Shown one piece after another: positions 47,109 to 56,028 of a stretch of 64,000 bases of DNA. The position numbers and the translations under genes were made by a program. The stretch covers positions 1 to 64,000 of the forward strand of contig JAJGOT010001115.1 in assembly GCA_022457155.1 (NCBI GenBank), in the 5' to 3' direction. The stretch is from Cladopsammia gracilis (taxonomy: Eukaryota; Cnidaria; Anthozoa; Scleractinia; Dendrophylliidae). The notes below the pieces were generated by a model, which was not told the origin of the DNA, made no database searches, and worked only from the letters and a program-made list of their open reading frames with translations. Numbering within the stretch: the stretch's first letter is position 1; every line of letters starts with the position of its first letter.

Positions 47109-47818
47109 TGCCTTTCTTTCCAGGGAATGGCATCCAAAGCGGCAACCATTTTCCTGTCTGCTTCGTTCTTGCATTTGCGCGGATCCGTTTTCTTCGCGCA
47201 GACTGAATAATCCACATCGTGTTGCATAGCAACTGCATCTGTTTTTCCTGTGGGCTGCTGCATAATTTCGAGAATCTTTCCCTTTTCATCGAATCGGACT
47301 TGTTTTTCGAGTGGGTTCCAGGGGCCTGTATAATTATGCCCTGGGAGGGTGAAACCTTTCTTTGGTCTTGGCAGCTTCCCAATCAGGGAATGAACATCTA
47401 AAGCACCCCCATCCAAATCTGCTCGATCTGTCTTATATTTTCTGTTTGGCCTAATCGCCGTGGACAACTCATTCATCATATCCGCAGAGGTTTTGGCAAG
47501 AAATGGTTTCATCTTGTCCAACGCAAAATCCAATGCTTTTTTCTGAGTGTTTTTATTTCGCAATAATTCACTGGCTCCATAACGACCCATTTCAACTGTC
47601 TTTTTTCCCAACCAAGGCAGCGCATGAGCCACGCCAGTCAGCGCAAGTTCACCGATGCCCTCACCTTGTGAGGGCTGACTCAGTTTCCCGACACCGCTCC
47701 GCGGCTCGCTCTGCTCGCTTTCACAAATCTTGTTTTTTTTATTCCGCAGGAAGCGCAATGGCAAAACCACATCTTTCTGCCATTTTTTGCAGTCTGGAAT
47801 CCAGTTGGTTTCACGCAT
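47024..47818 (-). CDS. Parvovirus-type phospholipase A2 virion protein
   Basis: The central part has the calcium loop and active site of parvoviral capsid PLA2: LPGHNYTGPWNPLEK, then AVAMQHDVDYSVC with the catalytic His-Asp, and EADRKMVAALD. In parvoviruses this domain lets particles leave the endosome; related domains occur in adintovirus-like elements. The frame is open for 264 codons. It has no ATG before residue 77, and its first 45 codons overlap the zinc-ribbon gene in another frame, so the true start is doubtful. The overlap region contains a CGGAGCGGTGTCGGG/GAGCAGAGCGAGC repeat (47690-47722) that may have altered the frame. The 3' end overlaps the integrase. Confidence 0.75.
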   Translation of the reverse strand: MRETNWIPDCKKWQKDVVLPLRFLRNKKNKICESEQSEPRSGVGKLSQPSQGEGIGELALTGVAHALPWLGKKTVEMGRYGASELLRNKNTQKKALDFALDKMKPFLAKTSADMMNELSTAIRPNRKYKTDRADLDGGALDVHSLIGKLPRPKKGFTLPGHNYTGPWNPLEKQVRFDEKGKILEIMQQPTGKTDAVAMQHDVDYSVCAKKTDPRKCKNEADRKMVAALDAIPWKERQWGHALARNTIQAKQKLGLGAPKNGKRF

Positions 47819-47856
47819 TCAGTTTGTTTTTTCTCCTTCACGCAATATGATTTCAT
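47680..47856 (-). CDS. Small zinc-ribbon protein, first of two paralogues
   Basis: The ATG at 47856 follows CTCTAAAATG. The protein starts MKSYCVKEKKQTECV and contains NGRKMWFCHCASCGIKK, a Cys-rich ribbon of the short DUF5679-like type seen in many large DNA viruses (family name from memory). It is clearly a paralogue of the next gene upstream. The C-terminus ends soon after a GC-rich repeat, in SRASRGAVSGN, and may be truncated by it. Confidence 0.55.
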   Translation of the reverse strand: MKSYCVKEKKQTECVKPTGFQTAKNGRKMWFCHCASCGIKKTRFVKASRASRGAVSGN

Positions 47857-47906
47857 TTTAGAGGGCAAGAATATAATTCACAATCTGAATTTTATTCTTC
47901 ATCTGA

Positions 47907-48167
47907 TCATTCCGCAGCAACTAATCGCTCCAAATCTTCCCATTTCCACAACTTTCTTCCCTCATCTTGTGAGGGAACAAACATTTCTTGTTCTTCTTCA
48001 ATCATGGCTTGTCGAGTTGCCTCAGATAATTTAACGAATTTTACTTTTTTAAGTCCACAACCCTCGCAAGTGCAGAGGAACATGGGTCGGTTATTTCTGG
48101 CGAGAAAATATCCACTTGGCTCAACGCATTCAGTTTGTTTTTTTTCCTTCACGCAATATGATTTCAT
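47907..48167 (-). CDS. Small zinc-ribbon protein, second paralogue
   Basis: The start at 48167 gives MKSYCVKEKKQTECVEPSGY and continues NNRPMFLCTCEGCGLKKVKF, with Cys pairs able to bind zinc. After the ribbon is an acidic and aromatic tail (KLWKWEDLERLV). In both paralogues a Glu stands where related ribbons usually have a second Cys in the first pair. The frame is intact. Role unknown; similar ribbons often accompany viral transcription or nucleic-acid proteins. Confidence 0.6.
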   Translation of the reverse strand: MKSYCVKEKKQTECVEPSGYFLARNNRPMFLCTCEGCGLKKVKFVKLSEATRQAMIEEEQEMFVPSQDEGRKLWKWEDLERLVAAE

Positions 48168-48169
48168 TT

Positions 48170-48739
48170 TCAATTGAAATATTTTTTTATGAATTTTTCA
48201 TTCTCCCCCGAGTCAGTCAGACTGAGAGGTTTGAGAATATCATAGAAATCTTTCCCCTGCGACCATTGATGGAGGAAGAAGAGGCAATAATACCCGCAAA
48301 GAACGCTGTTGATGTTTTGATACTGACTGCTGTTCCAAATCACCGGTTTGGAACTTTTGAATTCCTGGGGAAATCCCATCCCAAAAGAGTCGAAATACCA
48401 CGTGAATTTCTGTCCGGGGGCGCAGCACACCCAGTGAGTTCCGGCATTTTCAAGCGAATCAAGATTGATAATGCAGGGGCTGTGTTCTCGGGGCATGGCT
48501 TCATCCCTGGCGAAAATCCCTTTGAAATTGGGAATTTTCAGAAAATCAATCCACTGGAGAAGATCAAGGTTGGTCAGTGGTTTGTTCACGAATTTGGGTT
48601 TCACAATATTGCCCCGAGAACTGGGATATTGTTGAATGGACTTTTCGATCCCAGCAGAAGTCCCGTTCCTTTTTTGGATTTTTTTCCCATCCCAATTTTT
48701 CGTCCCCAGGTTCCGATGAATGGGGGAGGTGGTTCCCAA
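48170..48739 (-). CDS. Adenain-like cysteine protease (C5 family)
   Basis: This is a maturation protease for virion proteins. The catalytic His is in NAGTHWVCC, the Asp in TWYFDSFG, and the nucleophile Cys in NSVLCGYYCLFF, in the order and spacing of adenovirus-type proteases. The conserved domain begins near 48583 (KPLTNLDLLQWIDFLK). The frame upstream of that overlaps the end of the pX-like gene and has no ATG (the open frame starts at TTG). Initiation is thus unclear: a non-ATG start, or loss of the start codon. The domain itself is intact. It lies directly downstream of its probable substrate, the pX-like protein. Confidence 0.88.
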   Translation of the reverse strand: MGTTSPIHRNLGTKNWDGKKIQKRNGTSAGIEKSIQQYPSSRGNIVKPKFVNKPLTNLDLLQWIDFLKIPNFKGIFARDEAMPREHSPCIINLDSLENAGTHWVCCAPGQKFTWYFDSFGMGFPQEFKSSKPVIWNSSQYQNINSVLCGYYCLFFLHQWSQGKDFYDILKPLSLTDSGENEKFIKKYFN

Positions 48740-49461
48740 GGGGCTCCCAATCTTGGAGCGCCGTTTCCTTTGGGGCGACCAACTCTTGGCGCTCCTTTTC
48801 CCTTTGGGCGACCAACTCTTGGCGCTCCCTTCCCAAACAAATTTTTCACCATGTCCAGCGCCAGTGGAATTCCGATGGAAGCCAGCACAGTTCCCAACAA
48901 TCCACCAGATTGTTTTGCTGATGGTTTTATCGTCAGTTGTCCTCCTGATTTCAGGGCAGACAAAATATCCTGTTTCTGCTTATTTGTCAACAGATGTTTA
49001 TTGTCAATCAGTTTCTGAATTTTATCTTGGGGAATGAGAAATCCGCCCGTTTGTCCGCCTCCTTTCAGTCGAGGTCGCTGCGCTCCCTTCCCGCTTATTT
49101 TTTTCACAACTTGGCTCGCTCCTTCACTCGCCAAACCAGCCAATGCTGACAGTCCAAGTGTCTTTGCCAGGGTGGGTGCCAGGGAACGAGCCAGGGGAAC
49201 AATAGCAGAGAAAAGACTTCCACCTTGCTTCATCACTTTTCGGATTTGCGTTTTTGATATCTTGATTTCAACTCCTTTTCCCTGAGATGCGGCTTTGCCG
49301 ATTCGTCTTATTTGATTTGCCGTGAGCATCAGTTCATCATTTCCGCGTGTTTGTTTGCCACCCAATCTCAGGGTGATAGGGCTTTTTGTTCGGAATGCTC
49401 TTCCAAGCTTGCTTTTTTGCCCTTTCGACAGATTTACTTTATATGGGTGATATGTTGTCAT
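48601..49461 (-). CDS. pX/pVI-like glycine-rich virion protein
   Basis: The ATG at 49461 has the context TTTAAAATG. The N-terminus (MTTYHPYKVNLSKGQKSKL) leads into IKISKTQIRKVMKQGGSLF, a hydrophobic stretch (IVPLARSLAPTLAKTLGLSALAGLA), glycine-rich segments, repeated GKGAPRVGRPK units and a closing LLLGSKSPFNNIPVLGAIL. Proteins with this layout accompany adenain and capsid genes in adintovirus-like elements and are compared with adenoviral minor core or membrane-lytic proteins (family knowledge). GG-containing sites such as SGGLLG could be protease targets. The frame is intact. The two 24-base GAPRVGRPKGK repeats suggest recent internal duplication. Confidence 0.65.
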   Translation of the reverse strand: MTTYHPYKVNLSKGQKSKLGRAFRTKSPITLRLGGKQTRGNDELMLTANQIRRIGKAASQGKGVEIKISKTQIRKVMKQGGSLFSAIVPLARSLAPTLAKTLGLSALAGLASEGASQVVKKISGKGAQRPRLKGGGQTGGFLIPQDKIQKLIDNKHLLTNKQKQDILSALKSGGQLTIKPSAKQSGGLLGTVLASIGIPLALDMVKNLFGKGAPRVGRPKGKGAPRVGRPKGNGAPRLGAPWEPPPPFIGTWGRKIGMGKKSKKGTGLLLGSKSPFNNIPVLGAIL

Positions 49462-49544
49462 TTTAAATGACAAGATATGTTTTTCACAGCCGCTGCGCGT
49501 GCTCGCCTCCCTTCGGTCGGCTCACTGCGTTCGCTGCGCTCGCT

Positions 49545-50788
49545 TCACACGATAACCAGCTCATTTCCAATCTTATCAATTTTCACTTCTTCTTCATAGA
49601 GAACAATCGCATGTACATTGAAGTTTGCCGCTGCATCTGCGTTCAATCGATACCTGAATATCAACTGCTTGGGATCTCTTGTTGGTTTTTCAGTTTGATA
49701 AGTCAGATCGAAATAGATCAATGGGAAAAGAGACTTGAAATTGGCCAGATTCAGCTGCGTTCCAGTGTTAAAATCATTTTTCCGCATTGCATAAGCCATG
49801 ACATCCTGGAAAATCCTCACTTTGATTCACTGTCGTACTCTGTTTCCGGGTAGAAAACTCCGTTTCCATATTCCAGCCGGCAGTTCAACAAGGATGAGGC
49901 GTTATCTGCCGCATTCAGCTTGAAAGTGTCCATCAGATAGGGGTTTCTTCTGCAGGGCGCCAGCGGTTCTTTTCAGCCAGACAAAAATATGCCTCACATT
50001 GTCGATGCTCGCTGAGATCTGGAAAAATCCTGATGACTGCGTAGGAGCTGATTGCTGATACATTTCCCTCAGATATTTCCATTGCGTTTCTTTCAGGAAT
50101 GAACTGACAAATTTGTCATACAGAGAATCTTTGGGAGTCAATCTTGGCACCCAAAGCAAAAATCGATTCAGCACAACTCTTCCATCATCAGTGCCGTTTG
50201 CCATATGAATGAGTTCCCATCATCATTCAATGTCAACTCGAATTGCAGCTGCATAGGCACAAGCATCTTATCTTCCAGTTCCTCGAAAAAGGAAAAACGA
50301 TTCAGGGGAATGATCGTATTAGCGTTTTGAAGATCTCGAGTAATCACTCGCCGAGCCTCAAATCCAAGATTCGTATTAGCGGTTGTTGCATTAGTATCCA
50401 AATACCAGAAACTGTTCTTGGCGACTGATCTGCTGAAGTCATCGGAGTATTCTAACAAATTCTTTGTGAAACAGACTTTATGCAGATTATCAGTATCATA
50501 AATAATCTTTCCTGCAGATTTAATCGTCAGGTGTTAATCAGGGAATGAGCCCATTGATTACGGTTATTCTTTCAGCGTCATATGCCGCTCATCTGCTAAT
50601 TTCTGGAGCTGAAATTGCACCTCGAAATACGCATTATACCAATCATAGAATGCGGATCGGTCATTAATCGTGAATTTATAACCATTTTTTTGTTGATGTT
50701 GATCATTAGCTGGAGCTCGGATTGTGTCATCCAGCTGGAAGCGCACTAATTCATTTCTTTGAAGATATTCATTCGATCGAAAAGCCAT
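49545..50788 (-). pseudogene. Major capsid protein (double jelly roll, hexon-like), decayed
   Basis: The ATG at 50788 (context TATAAAATG) starts a gene whose reading passes through successive frames down to 49545. N-terminal pieces include FTINDRSAFYDWYNAYFEVQ, the middle has RFSFFEELEDKMLVPMQLQF, and the end has DPKQLIFRYRLNADAAANF and VKIDKIGNELVIV. Frame changes are visible near 50575, 50550, 50190, 49920 and 49825, so no full protein can be made. The total length of about 414 codons fits the smaller capsid proteins of this virus group. The assignment rests on its place between penton and protease genes and on sheet-rich composition. Confidence 0.65.
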
Positions 50789-50838
50789 TTTATATTATTT
50801 TTTTTTTTTTCGGACTCCCTGCCCAGAGATCAACCTGT

Positions 50839-51201
50839 TCAATATGGCATCAGAACTTTCTCCGGAGGTTGACGCAGGGGCTGATTGTGGTCGAGCTGAG
50901 CGAAGCGGCGAGCGAAGCGAGAGCTGGCTTTTTTGCTCCCCTTTCTCATATTTCCCAGCTTTTTCATGATCAAATCACCAGATTTTTCAACTACTTTTTT
51001 GCCGAGTTTATCCCCAGCGTGAGAAATTCCTGATTCCAATGCTTTTTTCGCAATGGGTTTTGCGAATTTATTGAAGACGACTGATGCGACCTTCCTCATT
51101 GGTTTGAAAATATTGTCCACAATGACACCTGTTCCTTTATGCCGGAAGACAAACCGCCCCAGCTGGGGGTGGAAAAAACGAGAGAATTCATAACTTTTCA
51201 T
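50839..51201 (-). CDS. Basic virion core-like protein, 120 aa
   Basis: The ATG at 51201 has the context AATAAAATG and nearly abuts the end of the penton frame. The protein is strongly basic with amphipathic helices (GVIVDNIFKPMRKVASVVF, KPIAKKALESGISHAGDKL). Between penton and capsid genes, such proteins are thought to be DNA-binding or membrane-active virion components. A GC-rich GAGCGAAGCGGCGAGCGAAG block at 50893-50922 encodes the SSRFARRFAQ part, another insertion of the dispersed repeat. The frame is intact. Confidence 0.55.
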   Translation of the reverse strand: MKSYEFSRFFHPQLGRFVFRHKGTGVIVDNIFKPMRKVASVVFNKFAKPIAKKALESGISHAGDKLGKKVVEKSGDLIMKKLGNMRKGSKKASSRFARRFAQLDHNQPLRQPPEKVLMPY

Positions 51202-51972
51202 TTTATTTGTTTTTTCAAGATAAGCGAGAACGCTGTATCAGCCCCATTCAAATCAACAATCCGCCTTTTCCCATCGGTGATATAAATCCGAATGGAGCTT
51301 ATTCTGTTTTTATTCACAGGGCTGAACATCACTCTCATGGGTTCAAGAGTGAAACTATAGGAGGCCTGCAGAACAGATGTTGAAAAGGAGAAGATGATAT
51401 CACTCTCTTCCCCATCCACAAGCGAATCACTTGTGAGATCGCAATGAACGTTCAACATATCAGTATCTTGACTGAGGTTTGGAACTCTGGGGCCAACATT
51501 GACTTTATCTTTCAGAATCTTTTTCTCAAACCAATGAGATCGCCAAAGTTGGATTTCTCGAGATCAAGTTGCCAGTTTTCTTCCAGCGTGATTGTTACTC
51601 TGAAAGTTGTGGGAGAGAAAGCAAGATTGATTGGGAATTTTTCATTCTTTCCTGGGGTGCTGCCTGCGAGGGGCCTGTTGCGTTTCGAATTGCCGCATTC
51701 AAAGTGGAATAATCCCAAACCCCAGCGGGAAAGGTGATATCGGAAAATGTTTTCCCACCGTCAGAGCTGAATCTGATCAGCTGATTTTTCAATGCCGCAT
51801 TGATGTTATACCACGTAAAACTCATATTGATAATTCTGTTCAACCCAACAACATATTGGGAATTTGGATCCAAAACAATGGGCCGATTGAATTTTGTTGT
51901 GAAATTTTCTGGTTTGTTTCCCCCAGTCTTGACGGAAAAGGATGACAGGACAATTTCTCTTTCGATTTCCAT
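51198..51972 (-). pseudogene. Penton-like (single jelly roll) minor capsid protein, two frameshifts
   Basis: The ATG at 51972 (context CTAAAATGG) begins MEIEREIVLSSFSVKTGGN, followed by PIVLDPNSQYVVGLNRII and FPAGVWDYSTLNAAI. The frame changes between about 51690 and 51640, and again near 51525. The C-terminal part (SDSLVDGEESDIIFSF, SSIRIYITDGKRRIVDLNG) ends at 51198, overlapping the next gene's start. These segments are characteristic of the vertex protein of Polinton/adintovirus particles (family knowledge). Both breaks are small indels, so the gene is dead but recently so. Confidence 0.75.
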
Positions 51973-51973
51973 T

Positions 51974-52951
51974 TTAGAGTTTGAAATACTTTCTGAAAAG
52001 CTTCTCATGCTGGGATTTGTTGATGGCGTTTTCTTTCAGGAGAAGATCAAGAATACCAACCCCGGTATTTCTGATGCCTGAATTCGTATTCCCAGCGAGA
52101 ATGGAGCCAACAATGACCTCAAGTTTCTGGAGGAGATCTGCGGGGTTGGAGAAAAAACGGATGGATCCACCTTTTTTTCTCCTGATTCCCGAACCTTCCA
52201 ATGTCTTTTGTTTCGCTTGAAAATGTTTGATGTATTCACTCAAAATTCGGGATGAGTGGTCTATTCTGCTATGTTGCAAATTCTTTTGCTCTTGCGTTAT
52301 TGCACCTTTATGGAACTTTTTGGCTCCAAGATGTTTTGTAGCCCTTCAACTGATTTCTTCTGTAGTTTGCAATGGTTACAATATTCTTGAGATAATTGAT
52401 TTTCCTCGTTGATGAGATATTTGGGTCACTGAGATTTTTCTCCACAGTATCATAATTGTGAGGTCCAAGCTATCCAATATCTTATTGGCTTCCTCTTCCT
52501 CTTCCTCTTCCCATTCCCCTTCATCTCCCGGCGCAAGAGCATAATCGGGAGAGTCGTCTTCTTCATATTCAGGTGGATCTTCCCCTACCTCTTGCACAAC
52601 TTCTTCATATGTTGGCGGCCCTGCTGGAATTTGCTTCTTTGTTGGGATGGAACGGCCTCATCAAACAAACAGCTTCGACATCCATATCTTCAAATGGGTC
52701 GACTTCGGGGAGATAATCAATCTCCGCTGGTTTGGCTTTTTTCTTTTTCCGGGGAAGTGGCCGAAGCGGCCCCAAATTCGACTCAATCACCTCATCCAGT
52801 TTCGCTGTGATGGGTTTGAATGTTTTTTCAAGTCCGATTTGACTTGTTCTTCACCCAACTTTTTCTGGGTGATAGCATTGTGAACAAAGTTGATTTTTTT
52901 CCCCAAAGCAGATTTGCTTTTAGCCATTTCTTGCCATTTCAATAAACTCAT
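51974..52951 (-). pseudogene. Decayed virion-block gene with PPxY motifs
   Basis: The ATG at 52951 (context TATAAAATG) begins MSLLKWQEMAKSKSALGKK. The coding then moves through several frames: a Lys/Pro-rich part (LPRKKKKAKPAEIDYLP), a segment with PPTYEEV and PPEYEEDD, an acidic run (GEWEEEEEEE), and a C-terminal part ending SQHEKLFRKYFKL at 51974. Frame changes near 52800, 52630, 52470 and 52300 break it. I do not recognise the family. PPxY motifs bind WW domains of NEDD4-type ligases and are used by several viruses for entry or release (family knowledge). That this protein did so is inference. Confidence 0.5.
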
Positions 52952-53029
52952 TTTATATCCCAGAAACACAAATTTGGGATGAAGAACAAGATGTAGAACA
53001 AGATAAAGAACGCCATGTTCATTAATAAA

Positions 53030-53664
53030 ATGAAGATTCCAAATTATGATTGTCAGGATCCAATCACGAATTTCAAACAACTTCACCCTTTCATGCCGGA
53101 TCGAACTTTCAGAATGTTGATCTGTGGCCCTTCAGGATCGGGGAAAACAAATGTTCTCCTGGATATGATCCTCCGCCCGCTGCTCTTCTACGATAAAATT
53201 TATCTCTATGCGAAAAATCTTGACCAAACCAAATATCAACATCTGCTGAAAACATTTCGCCCATTCAGCAAAGAAGCTGGGTATGACGTTGTGGAAGCAT
53301 CCCCGGATGAAATCATCCCAGTTTCTGAATTGTCAGGGGAGAATCAAAAGCTGGTTGTTTTCGATGATTTTGTTTCCGAAAAAAACCAAAAGCCATTGAT
53401 TGATTATTTCATTCAGGGCAGGCACAAGAAATGTTCTGTGATTTATCTTTCGCAAAGTTATTTCGGAACACCAAAAGATATCCGCCTGAATTGCTCGCAT
53501 TTTTGCATCTTGAATTCCCAAGCAACAAAGAAATTACGGCGATCTGCAGGGAGAACAATGTCAGCAAAGAAGATTATCGGAAAGCAACGCATGATCCGTT
53601 CTCTTTCCTGTATGTGGATAAGCCGAGGAAATTCATTGCCAAAAACTTTGATGAAAGCATTTAA
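53030..53664 (+). pseudogene. DNA packaging ATPase (FtsK/HerA, A32-like), one frameshift
   Basis: The ATG at 53030 (context AATAAAATG) starts MKIPNYDCQD. Walker A is MLICGPSGSGKT at about residue 27. Walker B is KLVVFDDF near residue 108. CSVIYLSQSYF near residue 137 matches the sensor strand. The domain matches the genome-packaging ATPase of Polintons and NCLDVs. The frame shifts near 53520; the continuing frame carries EITAICRENN and the C-terminus to a stop at 53664. The rest of the 53015-53809 open frame after the break is spurious. The gene opens the plus-strand block and runs straight into the fibre gene. Confidence 0.88.
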
Positions 53665-53678
53665 AATGAGTTATTCAA

Positions 53679-55299
53679 ATGGATTGCTGTCTGAAACAAG
53701 CACCCGCCCAGGGGAAAGATGGAAAAGATGGATTGCCAGGAGTTGGTTTCAAGCTAACGCCAGCAGGGGACTTCGACCTGCAAAGGAAACGCCTGACAAA
53801 TGTCGCTGAAGGAACGGGGAATTCGGATGCAATTACCAAACACCAAGTTGACACGCTTGCAACGCAATTGCGGGCAGATTCTCTCCAGGTGGATGGTTCC
53901 TCGCATATGACTGGGGATCTTGATCTCAGGGGACAAAAACTCATCAACCCCGGGGAAATAGAAATGAATCGCAAATTGATCGTCAATCTGGACACTGATG
54001 AAAACCAGGATTTGTCAGCGGTGAATATGGTCACTCTGAAAAAATTCCACCCTGATGCTCCGGCTCACACTCATGAAGTCACGAAGGATATTGATTTAAA
54101 AGAACTTTTCAACGTGAAAAACTCAAAACAACAAACATGGCATGATTTGGGAGCGCATTATAACAACCTGGTTTCTTATAATGACGCCAAAAATATCTTT
54201 CTCAGCCGCAAAGAGACGTTTCCAATGGAGACGGCTTTGGATATGGGAAATCACACCATTTTTAACGTGAAAGATCCCGAAGTTGCCGATCAGGGCGCAA
54301 ATATGCGATATGTGGATGCCCAATCCGCGAAAAAGCTTTCGTTGGAAGGCGGGACAATGACCGGAAACCTGGATATGAACTCGCAACAAATCAACAATAT
54401 TGCAACGCCAACTCTGAAGCGACAACCCACGCCAAAATCTTATGTGGATAACCAGATAGGAGGTGTGGTAGCCCACACGATGGAATTAGAAGAGAAGATC
54501 AAAAAATACGTAAATGAATCGCATATCACGTCAACCTCTCACCCAAAGGACGCATTCCGCTATCTGATGGAAGATGTGGATGAATCCAGCTCTGAACATC
54601 ATATGACAGTGACTGGGATAAGTGATTTTCCAGATTCGCCGCATCATTTCAACAAGAAGGCTTATGACTTGGAAATCACAAAAGATCTTTTAATGAATAC
54701 TCTGGGAGACTTGGATTCAATATGTTCAAACTCCCAGAGGGAGAATACACCGTGTGCGTGGAATTCTTCCCCGCGTCAATGGATGGCGTGAGCGTCAACG
54801 TTGTGAGCGCCAGTCTGAATATCAATCAGCAATCAACTAAGAAGTTTTCGGGGTATTCCAGATCCATCATCCACATGCACAAATGGAGGATTTCCCCACC
54901 TGAATTTATTTTCCTGGATTTGAAATGGCGAGGAACTGCCGAGTCAGCGAAAAAGGAAATGCAAAGTTGATCATATATGGCATTGCTGGTTCCCAACCTG
55001 ATGTTGAAAGCAGCGTTTATGATTCCCCTTTCGTTTTCCAAGCGGGGAAGATGGTCATGGAGACTGACTTGGATTTGAATTCGCACTCCTTGTTGAATTT
55101 GCCGCTTCGCCCGTCAAAACACTTCATTTTTGCAAGATTTGTGAAAGGAAAACACGGTGATTGTTTGATCTTCCCAAATGAAGAGGAAGATGAAACAAAT
55201 TATTGGCAACAATTTGGATCTGACTTCCGGATTTTGAATGTCACGGTTTTCATTCTTCAACGCGGTTCCAACCCAGTGAGTGAGCAACCATCATCATGA
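53679..55299 (+). pseudogene. Fibre-like protein with phage-tail-type repeats, frameshifted
   Basis: The 370-codon first part begins with a short collagen-like GKDGKDGLPGVG. It then carries repeated units such as MTGDLDLRGQKLINPGE, ALDMGNHTIFNVKDPE and MTGNLDMNSQQINNI with NMRYVDAQ/KSYVDNQ, the pattern of trimeric phage and viral fibres. The frame changes near 54720 and 54940; later pieces include GEYTVCVEFFPASMDG and ETDLDLNSHSLLNLP. It ends at 55299, overlapping the next ATG (ATGA). A TAAAATG start candidate lies at 53662-53668 in a neighbouring frame. Its likely role is receptor binding at the particle surface (inference). Confidence 0.6.
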
Positions 55300-55478
55300 C
55301 AAGTGTTGTTAAAGGAGATCGCATCACTCGGAAAGCAGTCAGACCTTCCACCAATTCATTTGGTTCACTGCAGTTCACCTTCAATCTCCATGTTGGGCAG
55401 GAAGAAGCTTTCTATCTGGCTCTCTCGGATGGAAATGCCATTCAAAGAGCAAAAGCGACAATTCTGATTGAAAAATGA
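55296..55478 (+). CDS. Small unknown protein, 60 aa
   Basis: It is coupled to the fibre gene by an ATGA overlap. The sequence (RPSTNSFGSLQFTFNLHVGQ, EEAFYLALSDGNA) is sheet-like. No family recognised. It may be the end of the fibre module or a separate accessory. Confidence 0.35.
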   Translation: MTSVVKGDRITRKAVRPSTNSFGSLQFTFNLHVGQEEAFYLALSDGNAIQRAKATILIEK

Positions 55479-55514
55479 TTTTCTCCCTGAAAAATGAAGC
55501 GAGCGCGAAAACAA

Positions 55515-55983
55515 AGCATTTGCTTTCAATCACATCAACCCCGCAATTCGGGAAGAAGAACTGGAAGAGATCAAAAAACTTTTTCGATTTTATCACAAAA
55601 GATTTTGGTGCCTGAAACGAGCGCATGGTCGATTCAAGAAAATGAATCTGCTCATGAATTTGACCTCTTCCGGCCTGGTTGCAATCGGGACGATTGCTGG
55701 AGCCGCGACTTTGAACCCAATCGTTTTGGGAGTGATTTCAGGATTGGGTTTGGTCGTCAAAACCGCAAATGAAATGAAGAACCTGAAAAGCAAAATTGAG
55801 ATGGCGAAATTCGCTTTCACCACCTATGAAAAAACATTGAGTGATTTGCGCTTCGCTTTGCGGGGAGGAAAATTCGACAGGGATGAATTTTTGTTTTCAA
55901 TGGAAGCGATTGATGGGATTGTGATTGATTTGGGGTTGGATTTGGAGCGGTTTGAGAAGGAATGGGAAAGTCGATTTGAGTGA
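55515..55983 (+). CDS. Membrane protein with helical tails, unknown
   Basis: The frame is open from just after a stop near 55500 to 55983. The first ATG is at 55642, but conserved-looking sequence precedes it (INPAIREEELEEIKKLFRFY), so the natural start may have been lost beside the GAAGCGAGCGCG repeat at 55496. After the ATG come a hydrophobic stretch of about 35 residues (SGLVAIGTIAGAATLNPIVL and beyond) able to form one or two spans, then a helical charged domain. Function unknown. Confidence 0.45.
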
Positions 55984-56028
55984 TTTTTTCATTTCTGGGA
56001 AATGAAAAATCTTTGAGAACGGCTTTGC

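Noticed and set aside
48116..49018. 300-codon plus-strand frame
   Set aside because: Antisense shadow of the pX-like and adenain genes, whose motifs are clear on the minus strand.
53521..53809. C-terminal part of the 264-codon ATPase frame
   Set aside because: Sequence after the break near 53520 lacks the family's C-terminal pattern, which continues in another frame to 53664.
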